From Bradyrhizobium stylosanthis (GTDB taxonomy: Bacteria > Pseudomonadota > Alphaproteobacteria > Rhizobiales > Xanthobacteraceae): a stretch of 64,000 bases of DNA. Within the stretch, counting starts at the first letter, position 1; each line of letters starts with the position of its first letter. Shown here in pieces: positions 14,873 through 23,946 of this stretch. A program made the position numbers and the translations under genes. Below the pieces are notes generated by a model that was not told the origin of the DNA, made no database searches, and saw only the letters and a program-made list of their open reading frames with translations. The stretch covers positions 667,225-731,224 of the forward strand of contig NZ_LVEM01000003.1 of assembly GCF_001641335.1 (NCBI RefSeq), in the 5' to 3' direction.

Positions 14873-15997
14873 TCAGTGAACCTGAAGCTCGGGCTGACGG
14901 CCCGAGGTGGAATCGGCACCCGCGCTGTTCTTGCGCGACTGGTAGAATTTGAGAATGCTGCGCGACGTCTCGATCTTGAGCCGGCCGAACTCGCGTTCAT
15001 TGTCCTGCAGCTCGCGCGCGGTGATCAGATGATCCTTGGCGCCGAGGAACAGCAGCGACATCGTCGTGTCCCAGGAGAAGTCGAGCGCCTTGCACAGCAC
15101 CAGCAGCATCTCACGGTTGCGATCCATCAGCGCGCGCTCGATCACGTCGACCGGCAGCGCCGACAGCAGCGACAGGCCGATCTGCACCTCGTCAAAGCGG
15201 TGCTGGCGCGCGTAGTTCGAGATCGAATCCTGGTTGAGGTTTCCTTGGCGGTACTGCGTCGTCACCACGCGCTTGGCGACGAAATAGCTGCGCGAGGACG
15301 GGCCGAACTTGGATTGCAGGTCGCCGGTGACCTCGGTCACCGAGCTCTGGATCTGCGCCATCATCTCGGGACGCTCGGTCTCGAGCCGGCGGCGGACGTC
15401 TTCCGACGCTTTCGAGATCAGCTGCTGGAAGATATGGCGCGGCACGTCCTTGCGCAGGCCGAGCTGCTCGGCGAGAATCGAATCGCCCTCAGCGCGGCGG
15501 ACCATATGCAGCAGGCCCGAGCCGGAGAAGCGCGCGCCCTCGTTCTTGGCAACGGAGGTCACGACCTCCTGGTTGCCACGCTTGACCAGCACGTCGGTCA
15601 CGGCCTCGCCGATCTGATCGCGCTGCGAGATCGCGAGCAGGTGCGCCTGGCCCTTGGTCAGGGCGCTCTGGACCAGCATCTTCTCGTCGATGCGATTGGA
15701 CTCCCGCAGCACGGGACCGGCGACCTCGATCTCGTCGTCGAGGGCGAGTTTCTCGATGACGTTGAGCGGGGCGTGATCGCACGCCGCCATCAGATCCGAG
15801 AGCTGCGCCCGGGCAGCCACTTCGATCTCGTCGGCGAGCCGGCCGATGACCTCGCCGAACATGCTGATCTCGTCGTCGCTGTAGCGGCCCGTAATCAGAA
15901 TGTCGGTCGCGTGCCACAACGCCTTCGCACGGCTTTCGTCGGTGCCGCGCGCGATCGCGTCGTCCAGATCCTGCAGAAGCGATTTCGCCCCGTTCAT
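14873..15997 (-). CDS. DUF2336 helical-repeat protein
   Basis: 374-residue cytosolic protein of the DUF2336 family, found mainly in Alphaproteobacteria. It is helical throughout, with HEAT-like character: LWHATDILITGRYSDDEISMFGEVIGRLADEIE, DHAPLNVIEKLALDDEIEVAGPVLRES, TKGQAHLLAISQRDQIGEAVTDVLVKRGNQEVVTSVAKNEGARFS. The latter is the usual DUF2336 core. The function is not established; the architecture suggests a scaffold or binding protein. A GGGGT stretch lies ahead of the ATG. The 80-residue gene follows directly. Confidence 0.88.
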   Translation of the reverse strand: MNGAKSLLQDLDDAIARGTDESRAKALWHATDILITGRYSDDEISMFGEVIGRLADEIEVAARAQLSDLMAACDHAPLNVIEKLALDDEIEVAGPVLRESNRIDEKMLVQSALTKGQAHLLAISQRDQIGEAVTDVLVKRGNQEVVTSVAKNEGARFSGSGLLHMVRRAEGDSILAEQLGLRKDVPRHIFQQLISKASEDVRRRLETERPEMMAQIQSSVTEVTGDLQSKFGPSSRSYFVAKRVVTTQYRQGNLNQDSISNYARQHRFDEVQIGLSLLSALPVDVIERALMDRNREMLLVLCKALDFSWDTTMSLLFLGAKDHLITARELQDNEREFGRLKIETSRSILKFYQSRKNSAGADSTSGRQPELQVH

Positions 15998-16214
15998 CTC
16001 GATACCCCAGTTCTTGGTCGTCTTTGGCGGGCCGTCCCGCCCGAGCGGGCGCGACGCCGAATTCCTCTGGGAACCAACGCTAGAGATGAAACGCGCAAAT
16101 CCGGTAAAACCGGCAGATCAGTTTTGCCGACTAAAATTCATTCAAATGCGAGGGAATGGGTTAACCGGGGCGCGAGGGCTGGGATGGACGAGGACTGTGA
16201 AGCTGCCCGGCCTG

Positions 16215-16257
16215 CATGGTTCGAGACGCGCCGAAGACGGCGCTCCTCACCATGAGG
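16215..16257. repeat. Dispersed palindrome, GTTCGAGACGCGC variant
   Basis: CATGGTTCGAGACGCGC pairs with the end of the unit (GGCGCTCCTCACCATG). This variant carries CATGG in place of the CATCC end of the main family and occurs again at 45986-46023. Confidence 0.75.
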
Positions 16258-16283
16258 GTTTTGGATGTCGCCGGGAAGCACGA

Positions 16284-16327
16284 CCTCATCCTGAGGGCCC
16301 GCCGAAAGCGGGCGTCTCGAAGGATGG
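16284..16327. repeat. Dispersed palindrome, CCTCATCCTGAGG family
   Basis: The unit reads CCTCATCCTGAGGGCCCGC, a short loop, then GCGGGCGTCTCGAAGGATGG. It is one of five or more copies of this family in the window (also 20307, 20389, 30005, 30093, 45924). Confidence 0.8.
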
Positions 16328-16376
16328 CCACAACGACGCTGTCGGCCAAGCTCTTCGAACGTCGATGCCTCTCCGC

Positions 16377-16462
16377 CGTCATGGCCGGGCTTGTCCCGGC
16401 CATCCACGGCTCGCCGCAGAGAAGAAAGAACGTGGATGCCCGGGACAAGCCCGGGCATGACG
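16377..16462. repeat. Dispersed palindrome, GTCATG(G/C)CCGGGCTTGTCC family
   Basis: Two inverted arms, each itself palindromic: GTCATGGCCGGGCTTGTCCC at the left and GGGACAAGCCCGGGCATGAC at the right, around a less conserved middle. The same unit occurs at 34060-34144 and 57514-57598. Confidence 0.8.
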
Positions 16463-16492
16463 GATGTTTGCGGCATCCGACTCGCGCCGGCC

Positions 16493-19400
16493 TCAGGGGT
16501 TCTGCGGCGTCAGCACCAGCGGCGGCTTTGGCTTGGGCTTTGCGGGCGCGGGGCCCGGGGCCGGCCGCACCTCGATCGGCGGCGGCAATGGCGCGACCTG
16601 CTGGCTGGCGAGCGGCGGGCTCGTCAGTGGCGGGCTTGGTGCGGCAGGAGCGGCCTGCGGCGCCTTCGGAATCGGCGCGGCCCTGGGCTCAGCCTTGGGT
16701 TCTGCTTTGGCCTTGGCCGGCGGCGCACGGCGCGGATCCTGGCCGGGCAGCGGCACATTCACGGGCGCCTGCTCCGGCACGGGATCGGGCGAAACCAGCG
16801 TCGGCAGCGCGGCGGTCGCCGGCGGCGGCTCGCCGCGCTCGATCGCGTCAAGACGGCGCGTCTCGCGGTCGATCGTGCGCACCGCGAGCCACGACGACAG
16901 CGGCGCGAGGTCGACGGTGCGATTGAGCCTGTCGGGCGGGCCCGCCGCGAACAACTGGATCTCGGGCGGCGCACCGGAGAGCCCGGTCATGATCGGCGTC
17001 AGGCTGGCGCGGATGTCGGCCTGATCGGCGGGAATGTCGTAGCCGCCGGACACGATGGCGCGGGCGTTCTTCGCCTCCAGCGGCGTCGCGCCGACACGCA
17101 AGCGCCCGTCGCGGATCGTGAACGGGATCTGCGCCGAGGCAACCGCGATGGGGCCGGCCGACAGCGCGGGCTCGACCAGCTGCCGCAAGCGGTTATCGTC
17201 GCCGACCTGACCGCCGTCGCTGGCGCGAATGGCGATCTCGAAGGCCCGCGGATTGAGGCCGCTGATCTCGGCGGAATCCAGCGTCACCGTGCCGTTGCCG
17301 GCGAGCGCACCGGTCAGCGCCGCGACGCTGCGGCCCTGGCTGGTCAGCGCCATCTGCACCGAGGCGCGTCCCTTGGGCAGCGCGAGGTCGCGGTAGCGCA
17401 GCACGGTCGCATCGACATTGCTGAGCTCGATCCGCGCATTCAATGCAAGACCGCCCGGACCGTTGCGGGCGTCGAGGCTCGCCGACATCTCGCCGCCGCC
17501 GACGCCACCTTTGAGGCCATCGAGCGCGAGCGACTGGCCGTCGCTGCGGATCGTTCCGCCGAACGGCCGCAGCTCGATGCCGCCGGGCATCGTGCCGTGC
17601 AACGCCTGGAAGGTGATGCGGCCGCGCCAGCCGCCGAGCAGCCCCGCGCTGAGCGGCTCGCTTGCATCATGTCCCACGGCGCCGATCGCCATCGCCAGCG
17701 CAGGCCCAAGGTCGAGCGTATCGAGGCCGATCTCGCCGTCGATGCTCTTCTCCTGCTCGAGCGTGACCGCCAGATGGCCGCGCAGATGCGAGCCGCCTGC
17801 GCTGCTGTCGAGATCGTTGAAAGTCAGGCGGTTGCCGGCGAGCGTGAGGCGCGAGGACAGGCTGACGCGTTGCGCCGATTTGTCCGCCGGGCCGATGCCG
17901 AACAGCGGCGCGAGGTTGACGTTGCGCACGCGCAGATTCACGTTGGCCTTCGGCTCCGACAGCTCGACACTGCCTTGCGCGTCCGCATCCAGCCCGCCGC
18001 CACCAAGCTTTGCGGTCAATTGCAGCGGCCGCCGCCAGGCGCCGTTGAGCTTGCCTTCGAACTGCGCGGCACCTTCGCCCGCGGCCACCACGCGGTCGAG
18101 GCCGAGCAGGGCCACCAATGAACGGGACTCGGGGGCCGAGACCTTCGACTCCAGCGTGAAGTCGCTATTGCGCAGCTTGTCGAGGTCGATGCCGTTGACG
18201 GCGGCGAGCTGGGCCTGCGCGGCGAGCGTCGCCGTCGCCTTGAGCTGCGGCGCGTCGAGATCGAGCACGACGCGGGCATCGCTGCGATCGGCATGCTCGG
18301 CGTTCCTGTCGAGGCTGAGATCGAGCTTCAGGCGCGTCGCGCCCGGCAGCGGCGGCAGCGCGTCGAAGCGCGCGCGCAGCGACGGCGCGAACGGCTCGAG
18401 CAGCGCGGTGAGTTCGCGCAGCGCATTGGCCGAGGATTTCAGGGCAAGCTTGCCGGTTGCCTTGGTGCGATCGAAGCTGCCGCTCGCTTCCGTGGTCACG
18501 CCGCTGGTCTGGCCGAACCGCAACTGCTCCAGCGACAGCGAATTCGGCCCATAGCCGAGCTTCGCCGCGAACGGCCGCAGCTCCTGGCCCGCGGAGATGG
18601 CGCGGCCGACATCGAGCGACAGCTTGGCTTCCTCCGGCCATTCGCCTTGCGGCCCCGCCAGCGCGCGGACGAAACTCGCGGCGGCATCGAGATCGAGCCG
18701 GTCGGCCCTGAGCTCGGCGTCGATCCGCGAGCCCTTGCTAGCACCGGTCTGGACGAAGGCAATCCGTCCCTCGATGGCGCCGCCTTCGATGTCCGCCTTC
18801 AGCTTGTCGATGGCGAGATGGTTGGCGGCAATCGTCACGTCGCCGGCGAGGCGCAGCGGCCGCGTGCTGCGGCGGTTGATCTCGCTGCGGCCCTGGAGCC
18901 AGGCCACCAGCGTATCGGGGTCGGACGATTCGACGTTGAGGCGGCCGCTGAAACTGTCCGCGCCGGGTGTCGCGCCGTTGAGCGAGAGCTGCGTCATGCC
19001 CGGCGCGCGCAAGTCGAGCCGCTGGAACGTCCACGACCGGCCGTCGGTCCTGAGCTCGGCGGCGATGTTCTGCAGCGGCCGGCCGCCGAGCATGATCTGG
19101 TCGGAGTTGAACTCGATCTGCGCCGGGATCGGCGCCTGCGGAATCGCCGCAAGGCCCGCGCGCAGCGCGGGCAGGATCCGCAGCGGCTCGGCATCGTCCT
19201 TGCCGGCCAGCTTGTCGGCATCGATCTGGCGCGCGGACAGCACCGCGCGCAGCAGCGGCGAGGCGCCGAATTTGAGGTCGCCGACGCCGCCGGCCTTCAA
19301 CGAATTGTCGTCCGTGCCGAAGCTCGCGTCGATCTGGTCGAACTTGGCACCAACAGGATCGGCCTTGAGCTTCGCGGTGAGCTTCCAGGGCGTCGGCCCC

Positions 19401-20149
19401 GCCTCGCCCGGCTTCTTCGCCGCAGGCACCGCGAGCGTCAGTGCGCCGTCGAATTTCGGCAGGCGGTTGTCGAAGGCGAGCACGCCTTCGAGATCGGCGA
19501 GGATCGCGCGCTCGCCGGGATCGATGTTGAGATGCAGACGGGTCGCGCTGCCGTCGGCGCTCGGGCCTGAGGAGATGCGGAACGGATAGCGCGTGCCCGA
19601 TACCTTGAAGCTGCCGTCGCCGCGCACCGAGCCCGCGAGCGAGCGGACGTCGCCGGAGAAGGCGATGTCGTTCAGCTCCAGCGTCGAGCGGCTGGCGGCA
19701 TCATGCAGGGCGATGCGGCCGGTGAGGTTCACCCGCTCGATGGCGAGCGAGGCCAGGTTGAAGCTGCCGCTAGCGGTGGACGGCAGGTCGACCCGGCCGC
19801 GCGCGTCGAGGCCGAGATCCACCGCCATGCCGCCGACCGTCAGCTCGGTGGCGCGCCATTCGCCGCGCATCAGTGAGCCCAGGCTGAACTCGACGTCGAG
19901 CTTGTCGGCGCGCAGGCGGCCGAGATCGTTGTTGCCGCCGAAGGTCACCGAGCGCAGCCGCAGGGTCGGCGCCGGCAGGAGCCGCGCGTCGAGCTCGCCG
20001 GCCACGCGCACCGGTACGCCGATGATCCGGGCAGCCTCCGCCTCGAACTGGGGCCTGAACTGGTTCCAGTCGATGAAGTAAGGCCCGATCAGCGCGGCCA
20101 GCAGCGCTAGAATGAAGGCAATCGCCAATCCGAGCAGCGTCGTCTGCAC
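16493..20149 (-). CDS. Large AsmA-family membrane-anchored protein
   Basis: About 1218 residues. A GTG start at 20149 is chosen because GGGGAG lies six nt before it; a TTG at 20167 is also in frame. Residues 3-27 are a transmembrane anchor (TLLGLAIAFILALLAALIGPYFI), then FIDWNQFRPQFEAEAARIIGVPVRVAGELDARLLPAPTLRL is the AsmA N-terminal motif. The long middle is made of beta-rich repeats, with an AsmA_2-like segment near the C-terminus (LTGALAGNGTVTLDSAEISGLN). The last 110 or so residues are Pro/Ala-rich and probably disordered. AsmA-like proteins bridge the periplasm and are linked to phospholipid transport to the outer membrane; that role here is by family. Confidence 0.9.
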   Translation of the reverse strand: MQTTLLGLAIAFILALLAALIGPYFIDWNQFRPQFEAEAARIIGVPVRVAGELDARLLPAPTLRLRSVTFGGNNDLGRLRADKLDVEFSLGSLMRGEWRATELTVGGMAVDLGLDARGRVDLPSTASGSFNLASLAIERVNLTGRIALHDAASRSTLELNDIAFSGDVRSLAGSVRGDGSFKVSGTRYPFRISSGPSADGSATRLHLNIDPGERAILADLEGVLAFDNRLPKFDGALTLAVPAAKKPGEAGPTPWKLTAKLKADPVGAKFDQIDASFGTDDNSLKAGGVGDLKFGASPLLRAVLSARQIDADKLAGKDDAEPLRILPALRAGLAAIPQAPIPAQIEFNSDQIMLGGRPLQNIAAELRTDGRSWTFQRLDLRAPGMTQLSLNGATPGADSFSGRLNVESSDPDTLVAWLQGRSEINRRSTRPLRLAGDVTIAANHLAIDKLKADIEGGAIEGRIAFVQTGASKGSRIDAELRADRLDLDAAASFVRALAGPQGEWPEEAKLSLDVGRAISAGQELRPFAAKLGYGPNSLSLEQLRFGQTSGVTTEASGSFDRTKATGKLALKSSANALRELTALLEPFAPSLRARFDALPPLPGATRLKLDLSLDRNAEHADRSDARVVLDLDAPQLKATATLAAQAQLAAVNGIDLDKLRNSDFTLESKVSAPESRSLVALLGLDRVVAAGEGAAQFEGKLNGAWRRPLQLTAKLGGGGLDADAQGSVELSEPKANVNLRVRNVNLAPLFGIGPADKSAQRVSLSSRLTLAGNRLTFNDLDSSAGGSHLRGHLAVTLEQEKSIDGEIGLDTLDLGPALAMAIGAVGHDASEPLSAGLLGGWRGRITFQALHGTMPGGIELRPFGGTIRSDGQSLALDGLKGGVGGGEMSASLDARNGPGGLALNARIELSNVDATVLRYRDLALPKGRASVQMALTSQGRSVAALTGALAGNGTVTLDSAEISGLNPRAFEIAIRASDGGQVGDDNRLRQLVEPALSAGPIAVASAQIPFTIRDGRLRVGATPLEAKNARAIVSGGYDIPADQADIRASLTPIMTGLSGAPPEIQLFAAGPPDRLNRTVDLAPLSSWLAVRTIDRETRRLDAIERGEPPPATAALPTLVSPDPVPEQAPVNVPLPGQDPRRAPPAKAKAEPKAEPRAAPIPKAPQAAPAAPSPPLTSPPLASQQVAPLPPPIEVRPAPGPAPAKPKPKPPLVLTPQNP

Positions 20150-20306
20150 GGGTCTCCCCTCGGCCAAACCGGCACCCGGGTCAAACCTTGACCCTGCAAA
20201 CCTTGGCCTTGAGGCTTCAGGCGCGCCGGAACAGCCCCTTATATAGAGGGAAGTGTGGCGAAGTCACAGCGACTGTTGCGCGCGGAGGTTAACGCTGGCG
20301 AGAGAC

Positions 20307-20353
20307 CCTCACCCTGAGGAGGCCGCAGAATGCGGCCGTCTCGAAGGGCGAGG
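20307..20353. repeat. Dispersed palindrome, CCTCATCCTGAGG family
   Basis: CCTCACCCTGAGGAGGCCGC and GCGGCCGTCTCGAAGGGCG form the two arms. It faces the copy at 20389-20430. Confidence 0.75.
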
Positions 20354-20388
20354 CCCGGCTATCGCCGCGTGGATGCAGCGGGGCCCGT

Positions 20389-20430
20389 CATCCTTCGAGA
20401 CGCCCGCTTTGCGGGCTCCTCAGGATGAGG
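20389..20430. repeat. Dispersed palindrome, CCTCATCCTGAGG family, inverted copy
   Basis: CATCCTTCGAGACGCCCGC and GCGGGCTCCTCAGGATGAGG form the arms. It lies in the opposite orientation to the copy 36 bp to the left, so the pair can form a larger cruciform. Confidence 0.78.
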
Positions 20431-20459
20431 AGCCGGTTCGCAGAACCAGGCCGAGGTCG

Positions 20460-21692
20460 TCACCAACTCGCCGGAAGCTGCGTCAGGCCGCGCAGCACGA
20501 AGGTCGGCCGCCATTTCGGGTTCTCGACGTCGTCGATGCGCAAATCGGGCAGCCGCCGGAGCAGCGTCGCGATGGCGATCTCGGCCTCGATACGCGCCAA
20601 CTGGGCCCCGAGGCAGAAATGGATGCCGCCCCCGAACGACAGCGGCCTGACGTTCGGCCGGGTGACATCGAGCCGGTCGGGGTGATCGGGGTAAACGGCG
20701 GGATCGCGGTTGGCCGAGCCGAGCAGGCAGAGCACCGTCTCGCCCTTGGGGATCTGCCTTCCGCCGAGATCGTCGATATCCTCCAGCGCGACGCGCCCCG
20801 TCATCTGCACGGAGGAATCGTAGCGCAGGAATTCCTCGATCGCGTTCGTCATCAGCTCCGGCCGCGCTTTCAGCAGCGCGAGCTGGTCCGGATTGCGGTG
20901 GAGCGCCAACAGTCCGTTGCCGATCAGGTTGACGGTGGTTTCGTGGCCGGCGCCGAACAGCAGGATGATGTTGGCGGTCAGTTCCTCATTGGTCAGCTTG
21001 TTGCCGTCCTCCTCGGCCTGCACCAGCTGGGTGATGAGGTCGTCGCCGGGATTCTTGCGGCGCAGCTCGAACAGCTGCTGGAAATACATCTGCGCCATCA
21101 TGTTGCCGGCATTACCCTTGGCGATCTCCTCCGGCGAGAGCGGCACGGGATCGAGCAGACGGCCGCCGTCGCGCGAGCTCTTGTAGAAGACCTCGCGATG
21201 ATCCTCGGGGATGCCGAGCATGTCGCAGATGATGGTGACGGGCAGACGGAAGGCGAAATCCTCGATCAGGTCCATGTGGCCGCGCGCGATCACGGCGTCG
21301 ATGGCCTGGTCGACGATCTCCTGGATGCGCGGCCGCATGTCCTCGACGCGGCGGGCGGTGAAGGCCTTCACCACGAGGCCGCGCAGACGGGTGTGATCGG
21401 GCGGATCGGACTGCAGCATCCAGTGGCTCATGCTGCGGAACACCGGCTCGTCCATGATCTTTTCGCTGTAGCGGCGCTTGGAGCGCTCGACGAAATCCTT
21501 GCCGAAGCGCTTGTCGCGCATCACGAGGCTGACGTCGGCATGGCGGCTGGTGACGAACTGGCCGAACGGGGTCACGTGGATCGGATCGATCGCACGCAGC
21601 CGGTCATAGTGCGGATAGGGATCGCGGATGAAGTCCGGCGACAGCGGATTGAACAGCGGATCGCTGCCGGTGGGTTGCACTTGCTCGTTCAT
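20460..21692 (-). CDS. Cytochrome P450 monooxygenase
   Basis: 410-residue soluble bacterial P450. The start at 21692 (MNEQVQPTG) follows GAGG; an ATG at 21716 is also in frame. The hallmarks are complete: I-helix LLFGAGHETTVN with the Ala/Gly-x-Glu-Thr oxygen-activation motif, K-helix EEFLR (ExxR), and haem-binding FGGGIHFCLGAQLAR with the Cys thiolate ligand. It hydroxylates a small organic substrate and needs a ferredoxin and reductase encoded elsewhere. It is divergent from a TetR gene with a 28-bp palindrome in between, so it is probably an inducible catabolic or detoxifying enzyme. Confidence 0.93.
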   Translation of the reverse strand: MNEQVQPTGSDPLFNPLSPDFIRDPYPHYDRLRAIDPIHVTPFGQFVTSRHADVSLVMRDKRFGKDFVERSKRRYSEKIMDEPVFRSMSHWMLQSDPPDHTRLRGLVVKAFTARRVEDMRPRIQEIVDQAIDAVIARGHMDLIEDFAFRLPVTIICDMLGIPEDHREVFYKSSRDGGRLLDPVPLSPEEIAKGNAGNMMAQMYFQQLFELRRKNPGDDLITQLVQAEEDGNKLTNEELTANIILLFGAGHETTVNLIGNGLLALHRNPDQLALLKARPELMTNAIEEFLRYDSSVQMTGRVALEDIDDLGGRQIPKGETVLCLLGSANRDPAVYPDHPDRLDVTRPNVRPLSFGGGIHFCLGAQLARIEAEIAIATLLRRLPDLRIDDVENPKWRPTFVLRGLTQLPASW

Positions 21693-21783
21693 GGTGACCT
21701 CGATCGGTTGCCGCATGACACGAATACGCCGATCGCAGCCCCACTGCCCGGCGCAACCATCCCCAAAACCGTTGAACTGTTAT

Positions 21784-21811
21784 CAACTCGATACATTGTT
21801 GTATCGAGTTG
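21784..21811. promoter_or_regulatory. 28-bp palindromic operator between P450 and TetR genes
   Basis: CAACTCGATACA (21784-21795) and TGTATCGAGTTG (21800-21811) are perfect 12-bp arms with a 4-bp centre. It is 23 bp from the TetR start and 92 bp from the P450 start, the position expected for a TetR operator controlling both genes. Confidence 0.8.
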
Positions 21812-21833
21812 CATTCTGCCCTAACCTGCGCTG

Positions 21834-22445
21834 ATGTCAAGGGTGAGAACCAGGCCGACCAGGGACGATACGCGCGACAAGTTGTTCGAGGCGGCCGCGC
21901 GCGTGTTCGAGGAGGACGGCATCGGCGGCGCCAGCATCGAGGCGATCGCGGCGGCAGCCGGCTTCACCCGCGGCGCGTTCTATTCGAACTTCAAGAGCAA
22001 GGACGAGCTGATCATCGCCATGCTCGAGGATCATGTCGAGCAGTCGATCCGGCGCAACATGGACATCCTCGCCCAGCACGACAATCTCGACGATTTCATC
22101 GCGGCGCTGAAGACGATGGACCGCAGCCGGCAGGATCCGCTCGGGCGCGCGCCCCTCCTCCACATGGAGATGATCCTCTACGTCGCGCGCGCCGAGAAGC
22201 GCCGCCCCGAGCTTGCCAAACGGCTGCGCGCGCGGCGCAAGCTCGTCGCCGATATCGTCGAGGCGACGTTGAAGGGCAATGGCAGAAACAACTCGGTGAA
22301 CCCGCCGTGGATGGCTTCCGTCGTGCTCGCGCTCGAAGACGGCTTCCGCCTGCACCGGCTGATCGATCCCGAAACGACGCCGGCGGACAGTTTTCTGCGT
22401 GCAATTACGGATCTGCGGCGCAGGACTGGACTTTCGTCGAACTAG
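21834..22445 (+). CDS. TetR-family repressor of the P450 unit
   Basis: 203-residue TetR/AcrR regulator. The DNA-binding domain is RDKLFEAAARVFEEDGIGGASIEAIAAAAGFTRGAFYSNFKSKDELIIAML, with the canonical FTRGAFYSNFKSKDEL turn; the C-terminal effector domain is helical and contains LHMEMILYVARAEKRRPELAKRLRARR. The gene starts 23 bp from the palindromic operator, indicating autoregulation. The effector is unknown and probably resembles the P450 substrate. Confidence 0.92.
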   Translation: MSRVRTRPTRDDTRDKLFEAAARVFEEDGIGGASIEAIAAAAGFTRGAFYSNFKSKDELIIAMLEDHVEQSIRRNMDILAQHDNLDDFIAALKTMDRSRQDPLGRAPLLHMEMILYVARAEKRRPELAKRLRARRKLVADIVEATLKGNGRNNSVNPPWMASVVLALEDGFRLHRLIDPETTPADSFLRAITDLRRRTGLSSN

Positions 22446-22685
22446 GCCGTGGCTTCGGATGACGAGATCGCGTCGTCTGCCTCTCTCGCGAGCACGCGTC
22501 TGCGATCAAAAGGACACAGTCGACGTTCGGCACAAATACTGACTCAGAATTAATTTGCGCGTCGCGATTTCAGGACGTAACTGCCGATCAAGAGCGACGT
22601 GATCCGGCAATGCCGGACGAGAAGGCGCTGCACCAACAAGCAAGAAAAGCAAGCACAGCAGCTACTTTTCGTTCAGGAGACATCA

Positions 22686-23321
22686 TTGCCCGGCATCGTC
22701 CATGTCGTGGATGACGACGCATCGTACCTTTCGGCCATCCAGCAACTCCTCGAAGCGAGCGGTTACCGCGTCGCCACTTATGCATCGGCGCAGCAATTGC
22801 TCGACCGGCAGCCGGACGACAGCAAGGGCTGCATTCTGCTGGATGTCCGGATGCCCGGCATCGACGGGCTCGAGCTGCAGAGCCGCCTGACCGAACGCGG
22901 CTCGAAGCTGCCGATCATCTTCCTGACCGCCTATCCGGATGTCAGCATCACCGTGAAGGCGATCAAGGCGGGGGCGGACGACTTCCTCATCAAGCCTGTC
23001 GGGTCCGAAGATCTGCTCAGCGCCATCTCGCGCGCGATCACGCGGCATCGAAATGTGCGCGCGCTCGACGGCGAGCTGGAAGCGTTGCGGAGCCGTCTTT
23101 CGACTCTTACCTCGCGTCAACGGCAGGTGTTCGAGATCATCGTGCAGGGCAAGACGAACAAGCTCGCCGCGCGCGAGCTCGGCAGCACCGAGCGGACTGT
23201 CAAGGCACATCGAAGCGCGATCATGGACAAGCTTCAGGTCCAGTCGGTGGTCGACCTGGTCAGGATCGCCGAGCGGCTCGGCGTGCTCGGCGACAAGGAC
23301 GGGCCGGACGCGGCTGGATGA
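22686..23321 (+). CDS. Orphan FixJ/NarL-type response regulator
   Basis: 211-residue response regulator. A TTG start at 22686 is preferred because AGGAG lies six nt upstream. The receiver domain (1-120) has the acidic pair D10/D11, phosphoacceptor D53 in LLDVRMPG, a Thr in FLTAY, and Lys in DDFLIKPVG. The C-terminal LuxR-type helix-turn-helix is LTSRQRQVFEIIVQGKTNKLAARELGSTERTVKAHRSAIMDKL, as in FixJ and TodT. No histidine kinase gene is next to it; a partner could be a distant FixL-like or hybrid kinase. The 240 bases upstream contain nothing I recognise. Confidence 0.9.
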   Translation: MPGIVHVVDDDASYLSAIQQLLEASGYRVATYASAQQLLDRQPDDSKGCILLDVRMPGIDGLELQSRLTERGSKLPIIFLTAYPDVSITVKAIKAGADDFLIKPVGSEDLLSAISRAITRHRNVRALDGELEALRSRLSTLTSRQRQVFEIIVQGKTNKLAARELGSTERTVKAHRSAIMDKLQVQSVVDLVRIAERLGVLGDKDGPDAAG

Positions 23322-23339
23322 AGTGGCGCACGCTCCCTG

Positions 23340-23849
23340 CTAGCGAGCGCGTTTGCCTTTGGTCGTGGGCAAGGGACAATTCGTGCAGACGCTATCGTCG
23401 CACATCCGGCAGATCGTGAAGCGGTCGAGCTCCGAGGTGTCCTGACGCGCCAGCAGATCATGGATCAGCGTTGCGAGCCGCTTCGTCTCGGCCGGCGACA
23501 GCACGTCAAGCAGCGACCCAACGGCTGAGATCCGCGAGGACATCAGTTCGTTCCGTGTCGCAGCACCCGCTTCCGTCAGATACAGAGCGATTTCCCGGCC
23601 GTCCTTCCCCGGCCGGCGTTCGACCAGCCGGTCCGAAACCAGACGGTCCACGAGCCGGACCGTTCCCGAATGCGACAGGCCCAGGATCCGCCTGAGCTTG
23701 TCATTGGTCATGCCCTGCCCGTATCCGATGACGACGAGCGCCGCCGGCGTCTCGCCGCCACGGCCGATGACCTCGCGCGCGCCCTGCTCGATCCGGTCCA
23801 TCACGGCGAGCGAGAGCGCCCCCAGCAAATTCGCGATTCCTGTCTCCAT
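23340..23849 (-). CDS. MarR-family regulator with C-terminal cysteine cluster
   Basis: 169-residue MarR-type repressor. The start METGIANLLGALSLAVMD is chosen as the first ATG of the globular domain. The winged helix shows NDKLRRILGLSHSGTVRLVDRLVSDRLVERRPGKDGREIALYLTEAG. Residues about 145-160 carry CRMCDDSVCTNC, four cysteines in the pattern C-x2-C-x4-C-x2-C, which could bind zinc or an Fe-S centre or act as a redox switch; this is an inference. It is divergent from the hydrolase gene, and two palindromes with the core TGTGCG occur in the 97-bp gap. Confidence 0.9.
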   Translation of the reverse strand: METGIANLLGALSLAVMDRIEQGAREVIGRGGETPAALVVIGYGQGMTNDKLRRILGLSHSGTVRLVDRLVSDRLVERRPGKDGREIALYLTEAGAATRNELMSSRISAVGSLLDVLSPAETKRLATLIHDLLARQDTSELDRFTICRMCDDSVCTNCPLPTTKGKRAR

Positions 23850-23862
23850 GCGCCCGAGAATA

Positions 23863-23915
23863 TGTGCGCTGCGCACAAAAAACAACTTGACCAGATATGT
23901 GCGCCACGCACATAT
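23863..23915. promoter_or_regulatory. Twin MarR operators
   Basis: Two palindromes share the half-site TGTGCG: TGTGCGCTGCGCACA at 23863-23877, and ATATGTGCG-CCA-CGCACATAT at 23895-23915. They are 25 bp apart, sitting before both the MarR and the hydrolase start. Confidence 0.75.
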
Positions 23916-23946
23916 TTGGGAAACGCAGACGAGAGGGAGAATGGCG

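Larger units (their letters stand above)
15998..16492. other. Intergenic region packed with three dispersed palindromes
   Basis: Region of 495 bases between the DUF2336 gene and the 3' end of the AsmA gene. It contains two copies of the CCTTCGAGACG family (16215-16257, 16284-16327) and one of the GTCATGCCCGGGCTTGTCC family (16377-16462). I see no gene in it. Confidence 0.6.
20150..20459. other. Intergenic region with two dispersed palindromes
   Basis: Region of 310 bases between the AsmA gene start and the P450 gene end. It holds two inverted copies of the CCTCATCCTGAGG family and the AsmA promoter area; no gene is visible. Confidence 0.5.

Noticed and set aside
16377..16462. Palindrome considered as an intrinsic terminator or IS end
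   Set aside because: Same unit occurs at three other places without T-runs and no transposase gene is near; it is a dispersed palindromic repeat.
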